The position numbers and the translations under genes were made by a program. The notes under the pieces are model-generated. The model had not been told where the DNA came from and made no database searches. It saw only the letters and a program-made list of their open reading frames with translations. From Mageeibacillus sp. UBA1212 (GTDB taxonomy: Bacteria > Bacillota > Clostridia > UBA1212), in the NCBI GenBank assembly GCA_002309655.1, contig DBXM01000007.1:1-42021 (forward strand): DNA of 42,021 bases. Reading direction: 5' to 3'. Positions 7,838 to 16,351 of this stretch are shown in pieces. Each line of letters opens with the position of its first letter. Within the stretch, counting starts at the first letter, position 1.

Positions 7838-10108
7838 TCAGAACGTAAAAACATTCACGCCCGGCGAAAGCTCGAATTCATTGCCGCCGAACACGAACAA
7901 GGCATGCTTTTCCGCGGGCAGAACTATTTCGCAGCGCGTGCGCCCGTCTGTCTTTTCGTACGATACCGAGACCTTGCCGCAGGGAAGTTCGCGCGAACCG
8001 GAAAGCTTCGAGAGGGAGGACGGAATGAAAGGCTTTATGACAAGCTTCCTGTAGCCTGCCGAATCCGCCGCCTGCGTAATCCCCAGCAGCCTCTCAAAGA
8101 AGTACGCGATAACCGAACCGAACATGGGATGACTGTGAGACCTGTCGCACGTGGAATTGATCCAGTACTCGCTGAAAGTCGTGAACCCGGCCTTCATCCA
8201 GGTCGCAAAAGCGCCGTCGGAAACCATCAGCGAGACCGCGAGATCGCCTTCCCCTATATCAAAGAGGACCTTGGTCAGAACGTCGGTGCCGCAGATTCCC
8301 GTATCATATCGCCCGAGCGCGCGGTAGTATTCTACAAGGTGGCGGGCGGTGATTTCGTTGCCGAGCCCGATGTCAAGCGCGAAGGCGTTGGCGCCCTGTA
8401 TGTTCGCGAGGAAGTTGCAGTCCCAGGTATTATAATAGGCGCCGCCGGTGGCTTTCAGACGGATGTCCGCGAGGTTTTCGAGCTCGGGAATGTCCTGTTC
8501 ACGGCCGAGAAGGCGGGCGAGTTCGATAACGCGGCGGAGAGACTTAATAAAATAATAGTTGTTCACGAATCCGGCGGGAAGGGCGGTCGGGGTAAGGGTG
8601 CACCAGTCTCCGAGGCACCACTCGCCTTTTTTGTCGCTGACCACTATATTATTCAGAGAGTGATCTTTGAGATAGCGGAAATATTCCAGCATCTGCGAGT
8701 AGAGGCGCGCCGCGGGTTCGAGATCGCCGTACTCTTTATAGAACCTGTAGGGAACCTCGACGATCGCGCAGCCCCAGGCGCCCGGACCTCCGCCGCTGTG
8801 AAGATAAGGCGCGGTATACTGAACGTGCCCTGTTTTTATGTCCTGGCAGTCGGAAATGTCGTTGATCCACTTGCGGTAGAATTCTTTCGCGCCGAGAGCG
8901 GACATTGCGGCGTGGCAGGTGAGCTGGCCGTCGCCGGTGTAGCCGCGGCGTTCTATGTGGGGGCAGTCGGAGGGGATGCCGGCGTGCATGTTGCTGAGCT
9001 GGGTGTTTATATACGCGCGGTAGATCCAGTTCAGAACGTCGCTGTCGGAATCGAAGGTCGACGTAACAGGAACGTCGGCGTGAACCTTGCTTATAAGCAC
9101 TTTTTCGGTCTCGCCCTCAACAATAAAATATCTGAAAGCGAACCAGGTGAACGCGGGGCTGACGGTGCGTTTTTTGGAGGTTATATTGCCGCCGGGATTC
9201 TTGCCTGAATTCCCGCCACCAAGAACTGCCGTGAAGCACTGCCGGTGGTTGAAACGCATGTCGGGCATCAGTTCGGGCGCTATTTCCTCAGAAAAATATA
9301 CTTTAATCCCGCCTTTGTCTGATCCGGGAATAGTAATAAAGGGAATCGCCGAGATGTTGGCGCCGGCGTCGTAAACCGCGAACGGAATTTCCCGCCCCGA
9401 GTCGTCTTTCTTAGTGCCTTTGTTTATTAAAAGGGGCTCGAACGGCTCCGACGCACTGTCGCCCGGACAGTCCGAAAAAACGTACTCCGTCTCCATCGGC
9501 TTCGCAGGAACCGCGTTCGGCAGAAGCGCCTCGTCCTCCGGGGGCATGTCCCCTAAAAATCTGTCGTCGAACCCGTCAAAGTTCTGGTTTTCGAACTGTG
9601 TCAGATGGTATGTCTTGACAAAACCGGGCGCGATTCTGTCTTTTTCTGACGAAAAGAAACGTTCCGTGCAGCCGTCCTTTTCTACGTCTATACAATAAAT
9701 GGCCTTCGGGTCGCCGAACCTGCCGCCCTCATAGGTGTACCAGCCGCCTCCGAAGTAAAGCGCCAGCACGTTGTCTCCTTCGCGCACGCACCTTGTTATA
9801 TCTATCTCGGGAACGATAAGCCTGTGGCCGTGAAGCTCCTCGCCGGTTGGATAATCGGCGCGCGCCTCATAGTCGGTGCTGAGAGGCAGAAAGCGCGCGC
9901 CCGTCACTTCGACTCCGTTCACGTACGCGTGGAAAAAGCCGAGGCCTACCGCCCTCAAGATTACGCGGTCCGGGTTATTGACGTTGAAATGTGCCCTTAA
10001 AATAGGAAAAAGCGGCGTGCCTGAAGGATCTTCGTTCGCATTGGTCGCCGCGGAATACGGACCGGCGGCAAGCCACAGCGCGCCGCCGAACATCTCTTTT
10101 TGTGTCAT
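7838..10108 (-). CDS. GH78-type alpha-L-rhamnosidase
   Basis: A glycoside hydrolase of 756 residues. Order: N-terminal beta-sandwich rhamnosidase domains (LRAVGLGFFHAYVNGVEV..., DNVLALYFGGGWY), then an (alpha/alpha)6-barrel with the GH78 signature SDCPHIERRGYTGDGQ, which holds the catalytic-site Asp/Glu residues, then a C-terminal beta domain (GYRKLVIKPFI). It removes terminal alpha-L-rhamnose from pectin fragments, flavonoid glycosides or similar. No signal peptide is seen, so it probably acts on imported oligosaccharides in the cytoplasm. It starts at 10108 with GGGAGGA upstream and overlaps the stop of the glycosyltransferase gene by 4 bp (ATGA), implying translational coupling. It is the second gene of a two-gene minus-strand operon. 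Confidence 0.88.
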   Translation of the reverse strand: MTQKEMFGGALWLAAGPYSAATNANEDPSGTPLFPILRAHFNVNNPDRVILRAVGLGFFHAYVNGVEVTGARFLPLSTDYEARADYPTGEELHGHRLIVPEIDITRCVREGDNVLALYFGGGWYTYEGGRFGDPKAIYCIDVEKDGCTERFFSSEKDRIAPGFVKTYHLTQFENQNFDGFDDRFLGDMPPEDEALLPNAVPAKPMETEYVFSDCPGDSASEPFEPLLINKGTKKDDSGREIPFAVYDAGANISAIPFITIPGSDKGGIKVYFSEEIAPELMPDMRFNHRQCFTAVLGGGNSGKNPGGNITSKKRTVSPAFTWFAFRYFIVEGETEKVLISKVHADVPVTSTFDSDSDVLNWIYRAYINTQLSNMHAGIPSDCPHIERRGYTGDGQLTCHAAMSALGAKEFYRKWINDISDCQDIKTGHVQYTAPYLHSGGGPGAWGCAIVEVPYRFYKEYGDLEPAARLYSQMLEYFRYLKDHSLNNIVVSDKKGEWCLGDWCTLTPTALPAGFVNNYYFIKSLRRVIELARLLGREQDIPELENLADIRLKATGGAYYNTWDCNFLANIQGANAFALDIGLGNEITARHLVEYYRALGRYDTGICGTDVLTKVLFDIGEGDLAVSLMVSDGAFATWMKAGFTTFSEYWINSTCDRSHSHPMFGSVIAYFFERLLGITQAADSAGYRKLVIKPFIPSSLSKLSGSRELPCGKVSVSYEKTDGRTRCEIVLPAEKHALFVFGGNEFELSPGVNVFTF

Positions 10109-11274
10109 TCGGTTGTTCCTCCCGTGAGTTTTTTGATTGCTTTAATATATGAATCAGGGTCGCGTGCGTCGTCGACCACTATGCCGTTGATGACGGTTTC
10201 CGGAGAGCCGCAGGTGTTGGACGAAACAACTGGTGTGCCGCAGGCCTGCGCTTCAAGAGGAACCATCGGGTAGTTGTCTTCAAGCGAAGGGTTCACCAGC
10301 ACGTCGGCGAGAGAGTAGAGGGAAGCGAGGCCGGCGGCGGAAGACGTCCGGCCGAGCGGAATGAAGTTGTCCGGAACGGCGCCTTTGTCTTTTTTCCGGG
10401 AATACATGCGAAGTTGCTTCTTATTCAGCCCCACCGCGACCACAGTGTAGCCGGGAAGCCTCCGCGCGATCTCAACAACAAGAGGAAGCTGTTTCCGTTC
10501 GTCCCAGACCATCGCCACGGACATTACGACCGGTTTTCCGCCGGGAATTCCGTAAAGTTCCGCAGCCTCTTTGATCTCGTTCTCGCTCCGCCTGTAAAAT
10601 ACAGAAGTGTCGGGCGTGTTCTTCCTGACGGTGCAGCGGTATTTGGCCAGGAACGACTGGGAAATTTCGCTTTTCAGCCACTCCGACGGCGATACGAGCA
10701 CTGTACGCTCAACCGGAAGCGCCGTGAAAATTTCCTTTTTATAGGCAAATTCACGCGCCGCAGTATCGAACAGTGAACGCGGGTACTTCCTGTGTCCATA
10801 AGGGCACGACGAACACCTTTCCGACTTGGCGGCGGTTTCGGGGTCCTTCCACTGTTCACAGTTGACCGCGCTGAAATACGCACACCTTCCCGTAAACGCC
10901 CATGCGTCGTGCATAAACCAGTAAATCTCTGTCTTTTCGGTTTTCGCCAGCGCGTCAAAAAGTGTCTTTAAATGAATGTAGTACCCGTGAACGTTGTGCA
11001 AAATTACAACGTCAGGGGCGATTTCTTCCAGCTCGCGGCACAGCTTCTTCGTAGCAAAATAGCTGCCGTGGCCGTTCAGCCCGATTCTAGCCAGAAAAAC
11101 GTGGAACAGCGTAGAAATAATATTCCCAACCCGCTTTTCATCGGGAACTTTCCCGCTCACGCGCCCGAAAAAACAGTGCACGGAAGAACCCTCCGCAAGC
11201 GCACTGTCACGAATCTGCCTGACAATTGCCCCGGTGCTCCCGAAGTCGGACACATTGATCTGGACAACTGTCAT
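10105..11274 (-). CDS. Glycosyltransferase (GT-B, GT4-like)
   Basis: A 389-residue GT-B glycosyltransferase. The N-terminal half has VQINVSDFGSTG, DVVILHNVHGYYIH and YWFMHDAWAFTGRCAYF, blocks typical of WcaL/colanic-acid-type transferases. The C-terminal half carries the nucleotide-sugar site: VGLNKKQL, then SLADVLVNPSLEDNYPMVPLEAQACGTPVVSSNTCGSPE, the GT4 EX7E-like region. A cluster of cysteines (CAYF, NCEQW, RCSSCPYGH) is also typical of the group. It probably adds a sugar to a surface polysaccharide or glycolipid. A strong GGAGGT precedes the ATG. Being co-transcribed with a rhamnosidase is unusual for a biosynthetic enzyme. Confidence 0.88.
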   Translation of the reverse strand: MTVVQINVSDFGSTGAIVRQIRDSALAEGSSVHCFFGRVSGKVPDEKRVGNIISTLFHVFLARIGLNGHGSYFATKKLCRELEEIAPDVVILHNVHGYYIHLKTLFDALAKTEKTEIYWFMHDAWAFTGRCAYFSAVNCEQWKDPETAAKSERCSSCPYGHRKYPRSLFDTAAREFAYKKEIFTALPVERTVLVSPSEWLKSEISQSFLAKYRCTVRKNTPDTSVFYRRSENEIKEAAELYGIPGGKPVVMSVAMVWDERKQLPLVVEIARRLPGYTVVAVGLNKKQLRMYSRKKDKGAVPDNFIPLGRTSSAAGLASLYSLADVLVNPSLEDNYPMVPLEAQACGTPVVSSNTCGSPETVINGIVVDDARDPDSYIKAIKKLTGGTTE

Positions 11275-11315
11275 TAAAACACCTCCGAAAAACGTACTGT
11301 CGCCGTGATGCCTTT

Positions 11316-11344
11316 ATTATATTATTGCGACCGCGTTTTTTCAA
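11316..11344 (-). promoter_or_regulatory. Promoter of the glycosyltransferase-rhamnosidase operon
   Basis: On the minus strand: -35 TTGAAA (11344-11339), 17-bp spacer, -10 TATAAT (11321-11316), about 42 bp before the start codon at 11274. It is close to the sigma-A consensus. Confidence 0.8.
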
Positions 11345-11400
11345 CGGCTTTTTGCTTTTAAGTTGCTTTTAAGGTTTTGGCTGATTTGAAGCAGAGTGCG

Positions 11401-11645
11401 GGAAAGCGACGGAGCGTGACAGAAAGTGTCTGAACGTGGCGAAGCGCGGCAGAAAGTGGCTGAAAGTTGCGGGGTGTGGCAGCAAGTGGAGAATAGTTAC
11501 GAAGCGTGGCAGAACGCGGTAGAACGTGACAACGCAGACCGGGAGCCGTCGAATTTTGACGAAATCCGTCGAAATGTGTCGAAAACTGTCGAATTACGAC
11601 GAAAAGTGACGAAATATGTCGAAAAGTGTCGAAATTTGTCGCACA
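11401..11645. repeat. Degenerate 10-bp tandem repeat array
   Basis: About 24 consecutive 10-bp units in exact register. In the first half the consensus is roughly GAAAGTGGC preceded by one base (AGAAAGTGTC, TGAACGTGGC, AGAAAGTGGC). In the second half it is GAAA-NN-GTGTC (GAAATGTGTC, GAAAAGTGAC, GAAATATGTC, GAAAAGTGTC). The array lies in the 444-bp gap between the glycosyltransferase operon and the Tad operon, just upstream of a candidate promoter. The A-tracts recur once per helical turn, which predicts curved DNA. A 95-codon open frame crosses it but is a by-product. Confidence 0.9.
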
Positions 11646-11653
11646 GTGCAGAC

Positions 11654-11687
11654 TTTCGGAACGCGAAAAAGTGTGGTATCATCACAC
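11654..11687 (+). promoter_or_regulatory. Candidate promoter with inverted repeat for the Tad operon
   Basis: -10 TATCAT (11677-11682) with a poor -35 TTTCGG (11654-11659) at 17-bp spacing. The -10 lies in the loop of an inverted repeat, GTGTG (11671-11675) / CACAC (11683-11687), which could be an operator. A weak -35 next to a curved-looking array suggests an activator- or curvature-assisted promoter (inference). Confidence 0.5.
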
Positions 11688-11718
11688 TGCGGGACACCGC
11701 GGGAGGGAGATGAACGCC

Positions 11719-12930
11719 ATGCAAAACCAGTTTTACGTTGACTACGTCGAGAAATCGCTTGCAAAGAAGCTTGCGCCGGGAGTCGTGTATTCCGACAGGG
11801 AATTTGAGGAACTCGTCGAAGGGTGCGTTGCCGAACTGGCGGAAAAAATCACAATCGACGAAAACATCGCGAAAAAGCTGACGAACGAGATTTTCTGCGC
11901 GCACCGGAAGCTCGGGATTCTGCAGCCGCTTCTTGACGATCCGGATGTGAACGAGATCATGATCAACGGGACGGATTCTATTTTTCTTGAGAGAGGGGGA
12001 AGGATGGAACGGTACAGCGAGCGTTTTTCGGATGCGGGTATGCTTTTTAACGTTATTCAGTCGATGGTCTCGTGGGTCAACCGGACGGTGAACGAGAGTT
12101 CCCCGATAGTCGACGCCAGGTTGTCCGACGGTTCGCGGGTTAACGTGGTTCTGAAGCCGGTGGCGCTTAACGGGCCAATCGTGACGGTGAGAAAGTTTCC
12201 GGACAAGGTTTTTACCATGCGGGAACTGGAGGAGGGCGGGTCAATTAGCGAGGAAGAGGCGCTATTCTTGAAGCAGTGCGTTGAGGCGAGGGTGAACATT
12301 TTCGTCTCGGGAGGAACCGCGAGCGGGAAAACGACATTCCTGAACGTCCTGTGCGGGTTCGTGCCTGAAGAAGAGCGGATCGTGACGGTGGAGGACTCCG
12401 CGGAGCTGAGGCTGTCACCGCCGAATATCGTCAGGCTGGAGACCAGGGCTGCGGGACCTGGCGGGAACGGAGAGATAAGTATGAGAACGCTCATAAAAAC
12501 GTCGCTGAGAATGAGGCCGGACAGAATAATCGTAGGCGAGGTCAGGGATATGGCGGCGCTCGATATGCTTCAGGCGATGTGCACAGGCCACGACGGTAGT
12601 ATGTCAACCGCGCACGCAAACTCGGCCGCCGACGCGGTGACGAGAATCGAGACGATGTCGCTCTGGGAGGGAAACATCAACAGCGAGGCTGTCCGAAAGC
12701 AGATTGCGTCGGGTCTGGATCTGATCGTTCATATGGCAAGGGACAGTTCTCTTAAAAGGTCTGTCGAAGAAATCTGCGCCACGTGCGGAATGGAGAACGG
12801 AAACGTAAAACTGTGCACAGTTTTTAAAAACGGAGTGAAGACAAATCCGGTTACGAAGGAGATGCGCATTTATGAAAAACTCAAAAAACTCGGGTATACC
12901 GAAACTTTTGACGCGGAAGAGGCAAGCTGA
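11719..12930 (+). CDS. tadA: Tad/Flp pilus assembly ATPase, TadA/CpaF family
   Basis: A type II/IV secretion-system ATPase that powers assembly of Flp-type pili from the cytoplasmic face. About 403 residues from ATG 11719. Seen: the N-terminal region LGILQPLLDDPDVNEIMING typical of CpaF, Walker A GGTASGKTT (about 198-206), an Asp box (TVEDSAELRL), Walker B in RPDRIIVGEVR (about 266-276) and the His box STAHANS (about 300-306). GGAGGG (11702-11707) serves ATG 11719 better than ATG 11710, which is only 2 bases away. First gene of a five-gene operon; its 3' end overlaps the tadB-like gene by 59 bp. Confidence 0.93.
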   Translation: MQNQFYVDYVEKSLAKKLAPGVVYSDREFEELVEGCVAELAEKITIDENIAKKLTNEIFCAHRKLGILQPLLDDPDVNEIMINGTDSIFLERGGRMERYSERFSDAGMLFNVIQSMVSWVNRTVNESSPIVDARLSDGSRVNVVLKPVALNGPIVTVRKFPDKVFTMRELEEGGSISEEEALFLKQCVEARVNIFVSGGTASGKTTFLNVLCGFVPEEERIVTVEDSAELRLSPPNIVRLETRAAGPGGNGEISMRTLIKTSLRMRPDRIIVGEVRDMAALDMLQAMCTGHDGSMSTAHANSAADAVTRIETMSLWEGNINSEAVRKQIASGLDLIVHMARDSSLKRSVEEICATCGMENGNVKLCTVFKNGVKTNPVTKEMRIYEKLKKLGYTETFDAEEAS

Positions 12931-13702
12931 AAAAGGGGGAAAAAGCACCGGAAACGCGAAACCGAGGGACATGTATGAACCGACATATTTTGCCTATATT
13001 TCGGTCGTATTGATCGTAGCGGCTGCTGCGGTGGCAGGAGGGCTGATTCTGTCGGGCAGGCTAATCGTTTCAATCGTTCTCGCGTGCGCGATACTGCCGT
13101 ATTCGATAAAGGAATTCCGCGAAACGTACCGTTCCAACCGGAAGCGGAAGGTTGAAAAAGAGTTTTTGGAGGCGATGCAGCTGGTTCTGTCAGACGTTTC
13201 TGCCGGGAATACCGTTGAGCAGGCGTTCGTCAACCTGTACGAACAGTACGAGAACGGAGACAGTGTTAAAATCGATCTGATTGCGGCCGATATCTTAAAA
13301 ATCAACCGGAACGCCAAGATGAACTATTCGTTTTACGACGAGCTGCAGATTTTTGCGCTGAAGACGAAAAGCGAGGACATTCTCAGTTGCGCGAAGGCGG
13401 TTTCAATTGCCGGATGCAAAGGCGGGGACATGGTGTACGTTATCAGGAACGCGCTTGCGAATATGAGAATCAAGCAAGAGACGGATGACGAGGTTCAGAG
13501 AACGCTGGCGATGCCGAAATATAATCTGAGAATTATTACGGTCATGCCTTTTGCGCTGGTTCTTTTGATGAGAGCCGTTTCAAAGGACTACATCGAGACT
13601 CTTTACCGGAGCAAAGTCGGGAGTATAGTTGTCGCAGCCGCAGCCGCGGTAATATTTCTTGCCTGGATACTCGGCAACAAGATTTCATCTGTAAAATTGT
13701 GA
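12872..13702 (+). CDS. tadB: Tad pilus inner-membrane platform protein, TadB-like
   Basis: A 276-residue T2SSF-type membrane protein. Two hydrophobic segments lie at about 43-58 and 60-80, then a charged cytoplasmic helix bundle (FLEAMQLVLSDVSAGNTVEQAF...), then C-terminal membrane segments at about 221-235 and 250-268. Position after TadA and topology support TadB. ATG 12872 has AAGGAG about 10 bases upstream but overlaps tadA by 59 bp. ATG 12971 (MYEPTYF) would give a protein starting just before the first membrane segment, so the start is uncertain. Confidence 0.85.
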   Translation: MKNSKNSGIPKLLTRKRQAEKGGKSTGNAKPRDMYEPTYFAYISVVLIVAAAAVAGGLILSGRLIVSIVLACAILPYSIKEFRETYRSNRKRKVEKEFLEAMQLVLSDVSAGNTVEQAFVNLYEQYENGDSVKIDLIAADILKINRNAKMNYSFYDELQIFALKTKSEDILSCAKAVSIAGCKGGDMVYVIRNALANMRIKQETDDEVQRTLAMPKYNLRIITVMPFALVLLMRAVSKDYIETLYRSKVGSIVVAAAAAVIFLAWILGNKISSVKL

Positions 13703-13718
13703 CCGGAGGCGATGCAAC

Positions 13719-14462
13719 TTGAACGTGTCAGATTTAAAGAAGAGGAAGGGCGGGTTGTTTCAAAACTATAACAGAGGCGTACTCGCGAAGATGCGGTTCC
13801 TGTACGGAAACCGTTTCGAGAAAAAGCGGGCGGAGAGGAAAAGGCTGTTCCTGATTATGGGACCGGTGGCGATGTGCGTTGCTGCCGTGGCGTTTTTCGC
13901 GGGGCTTAAGGCGGCTGAGATCGCGGTACTTGCCGTTGGAATTCCGCTTGGAATTATCGGATTTTCGGAGTATTCCGTTTTTGACAAAGCGAAGAAAAAA
14001 CAGAGGAAACTGAGGCTCGGGTTGGCGGATCTTGCCGAGAGGCTGGCGGTGCTTCTGGACGCGGGGGTGAACGTCTGGAGCGCGCTTGTAGACGTCAGTT
14101 CGATGATGAAGGAGCAGGACGGCGCGCTGGGAGACGAGCTCAGGATGGCTGTTAACGATTATTGCGGCGCGAACGGCTATTATTACTCGCCGGAGGAGGC
14201 TTTGGAAAATATGGCCGCAAGATGCGGCGACGCCTCGGTCAGCACATTCGTTTCGCTTGTGCTTCAAAACTCGAGAAAAGGTTCTTCGGAGCTCGCGTCG
14301 CTTTTGAGGCTGCAGGCGGTAAACCAGCGTTCGGAGCGAAAGGCGCTTGCCAAGCAGATGGCGGATGAGGCGTCGACTCTCATGTTGATCCCGTCGGCAA
14401 TGATTCTCGCGGCGATACTCGTGCTAACCGCTGCGCCTGCGGTCATCGGGTTTATGTCGTGA
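13719..14462 (+). CDS. tadC: Tad pilus inner-membrane platform protein, TadC-like
   Basis: A second T2SSF-type protein, 247 residues, partner of TadB in the pilus platform. Basic N-terminus, membrane segments at about 45-60 and 66-82, the cytoplasmic T2SSF helical domain (LRLGLADLAERLAVLLDAGVNVWSAL ... SRKGSSELASLLRLQA), and a C-terminal membrane segment (about 224-244) ending GFMS. It uses TTG 13719, with GGAGG 9 bases upstream, 16 bp after the previous stop. A neighbouring ATG at 13712 is out of frame. Confidence 0.85.
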   Translation: MNVSDLKKRKGGLFQNYNRGVLAKMRFLYGNRFEKKRAERKRLFLIMGPVAMCVAAVAFFAGLKAAEIAVLAVGIPLGIIGFSEYSVFDKAKKKQRKLRLGLADLAERLAVLLDAGVNVWSALVDVSSMMKEQDGALGDELRMAVNDYCGANGYYYSPEEALENMAARCGDASVSTFVSLVLQNSRKGSSELASLLRLQAVNQRSERKALAKQMADEASTLMLIPSAMILAAILVLTAAPAVIGFMS

Positions 14463-14504
14463 CTGATTTAACGAAAGATTCTTTAGAATAAAGGGGAGGT
14501 TATT

Positions 14505-14750
14505 ATGGACAAAATAAGGGTTGGAATTACAAAGGCTAAATCGAAGTGCTTTGCGATGGCGGCAACGGTCAGGGGCAGGCTGGACGATTTTAAAAGAAAT
14601 GTGAATGGCATGGGTACTATAGAGGTAGTACTGATTGTGGCAGTTCTGGTGGCGCTGGCGCTGCTGTTTAAAACGTTCATAACGCGCTACGCTAATACTA
14701 TTTTTGACTCGATCGAATCAAAAACAGAGAACGCACTCGGAGACTGGTAA
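14505..14750 (+). CDS. Flp1-like small pilin
   Basis: An 81-residue protein with a charged N-terminus (about 36 residues), the cleavage-like junction NGMGTIE, and one long hydrophobic segment (VVLIVAVLVALALLF) followed by a short charged tail. This is the layout of the Flp1-like pilins of Firmicutes: a glutamate shortly after the presumed processing glycine, then a membrane/assembly helix. It would be the filament subunit assembled by the TadABC proteins just upstream. GGGGAGG precedes the ATG. No prepilin peptidase is in the window. Confidence 0.8.
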   Translation: MDKIRVGITKAKSKCFAMAATVRGRLDDFKRNVNGMGTIEVVLIVAVLVALALLFKTFITRYANTIFDSIESKTENALGDW

Positions 14751-14789
14751 AACTTAATTATGCAGACTGGAAAAGAGGGGATGACCTGG

Positions 14790-16067
14790 ATGGAATATGA
14801 GAAGAGAACAGATCCTGAAAAGGATGAACCCGAAGAAGACGACGGCGTCGGGCTCGCGGCGGAGCGCGACATTCATTACGGGGAAAAGGAAGCGGAAACT
14901 GACAGCGGAGACGATTCGGACGAGCCGCCGTGGAGGGATACGGAGCTGTCATACGGCTCCGGGGGAAACGTTTTGTATAGGAAGGTTATCAGGGAGAGCG
15001 TTGACAAACAGACGGCCGGCGTTGTGGCAGAGTCCGGTGAAGACCGAACGAAGCAGGACATTACCGGGCAGGACGCGAGAATCCAGATCAGCTACGACAG
15101 GTCGAACGTGGTGCTCCGGCTGTTCCTGAAAGACGGGTTCGAGTTGTACAAACAGGCCAAAAAGGAGTTTGCCTCCGGTATTCCGGGGGACTGCCTGGAA
15201 CTGCCGCAGGGTTCCGTTTCACCGGGGGGATACACGTGCGTGATTCGCGGAAAGATGTCTTTGAAATCGCTGGTGTGCGGTGAGGAGACCGTGACGCTTA
15301 AGAACTTCGATGCGTTTCTGAATTGCGTATGTCTTCTGCTTGAGAGCGGCATCAGGAAAGAAATCGAGATCAGGGACGTGGTATTTGACTACAACGCGAT
15401 TTTCGTCAGGAATCCGGACTCGGACTACAGATTCATGTACATGCCGGGGCTGCGGTATGCCGGGAACAGAACGTCGGTTGCAGAACTGGTGAAGGTGATT
15501 TTTCTGAACCTTAACTCGGATCTTTTGACGGCAACGGACTATAACACGATTTGCGCGCTCATAAAAACGTTCAGGCAGGAGACGGAGGCGGAAGAAATCA
15601 AGGAAACTGTCGAGCGCATAAGAGGCCAGATTGAGAGCTATCTTGTATCGGTTCCGCTTAGGCTTAAACTGAAAAACGTTCTCAAGTTTCCGGACAAAAA
15701 GGTCAAGGCCGCGCCGGTTCAAAAAGAGAAGAAAGCGGTCGCGGTATTCTCCGGAACAGACGCCCTTGAAGGATTGTATTCGGAGATTGAGATTTACAGG
15801 AATTCGCCGGCGGTATTCCGGATAGGCAGAGACGACGACTGGTCTGACGCGAAAGTTTTTGACCTTTTCGCAAGCCGCAGACACGCGGAGGTGACGCTTG
15901 ACTTTGACGGGAAAATGCGCGTGACCAACTATTCCGTGAACGGGACCGTTGTCAACGGGGAACGCCTGAGCGGCGAAGAGGAGCTTGTGCTTGGTGACGA
16001 GGAGGCCAAACTGTATGTGACGCGAAGTTGCGGTTTTTCGGTAAGACTGAAAAGACCGGCGGCGTGA
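14790..16067 (+). CDS. DUF6382-FHA domain protein of the Tad locus
   Basis: About 425 residues. The first about 90 are acidic and low-complexity (EPEEDDG, SGDDSDEPP). A middle domain (about 90-310) resembles the DUF6382 domain found in Firmicutes Tad loci. The C-terminus (about 335-420) is an FHA phosphothreonine-binding domain with FRIGRDDD, SRRHAEV and NGTVVNGERL. It probably links the pilus machine to Ser/Thr phosphorylation (inference). ATG 14790 is preferred because GAGGGG (14775-14780) is 9 bases upstream; ATGs at 14760 and 14781 are in frame. It starts 39 bp after the pilin gene, and no terminator is evident after it. Confidence 0.8.
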   Translation: MEYEKRTDPEKDEPEEDDGVGLAAERDIHYGEKEAETDSGDDSDEPPWRDTELSYGSGGNVLYRKVIRESVDKQTAGVVAESGEDRTKQDITGQDARIQISYDRSNVVLRLFLKDGFELYKQAKKEFASGIPGDCLELPQGSVSPGGYTCVIRGKMSLKSLVCGEETVTLKNFDAFLNCVCLLLESGIRKEIEIRDVVFDYNAIFVRNPDSDYRFMYMPGLRYAGNRTSVAELVKVIFLNLNSDLLTATDYNTICALIKTFRQETEAEEIKETVERIRGQIESYLVSVPLRLKLKNVLKFPDKKVKAAPVQKEKKAVAVFSGTDALEGLYSEIEIYRNSPAVFRIGRDDDWSDAKVFDLFASRRHAEVTLDFDGKMRVTNYSVNGTVVNGERLSGEEELVLGDEEAKLYVTRSCGFSVRLKRPAA

Positions 16068-16189
16068 TTGAATACGGAAACCTGTGCGGGTTAGATATAA
16101 AGGGGGGATCGACCTTGAGATGATTAACTATATTTCATAATTGAATAACAAACTATCTTCCGAAAATCTGAAATCTGACGCTAAAGTGG

Positions 16190-16218
16190 TTGACAGCGAT
16201 ATCCGTTTGTGCTACAAT
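16190..16218 (+). promoter_or_regulatory. Promoter of the tRNA-Ser/tRNA-Arg unit
   Basis: Consensus -35 TTGACA (16190-16195), 17-bp spacer, -10 TACAAT (16213-16218), with the tRNA-Ser 5' end 25 bp further on. The upstream stretch 16068-16189 holds no gene. Confidence 0.92.
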
Positions 16219-16242
16219 GCCCTTCGTGTCCGAAGGTGACAC

Positions 16243-16333
16243 GGAAAGATGGTCGAGCTGGTTTAAGGCACCGGTCTTGAAAACCGGCGATGGTTTTTGC
16301 CATCCGTGGGTTCGAATCCCACTCTTTCCGCCA
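16243..16333 (+). tRNA. tRNA-Ser (anticodon TGA)
   Basis: A 91-nt tRNA with a long variable arm. The acceptor stem GGAAAGA (16243-16249) pairs with TCTTTCC (16323-16329), discriminator G16330 and encoded CCA follow. The anticodon stem is CCGGT/ACCGG with anticodon TGA at 16278-16280. The variable arm GATGG...CCATC is the type II hallmark of serine tRNAs. It decodes UCA. Confidence 0.97.
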
Positions 16334-16351
16334 CCCGGCCACACTGAACAC

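Noticed and set aside
7805..9208. 467-codon plus-strand open frame opposite the rhamnosidase
   Set aside because: No family motif, no ribosome site, and the minus-strand GH78 signature is unambiguous.
11426..11713. 95-codon open frame over the 10-bp array
   Set aside because: It follows from the repeat itself, has no domain and no ribosome binding site, and overlaps the Tad promoter region.
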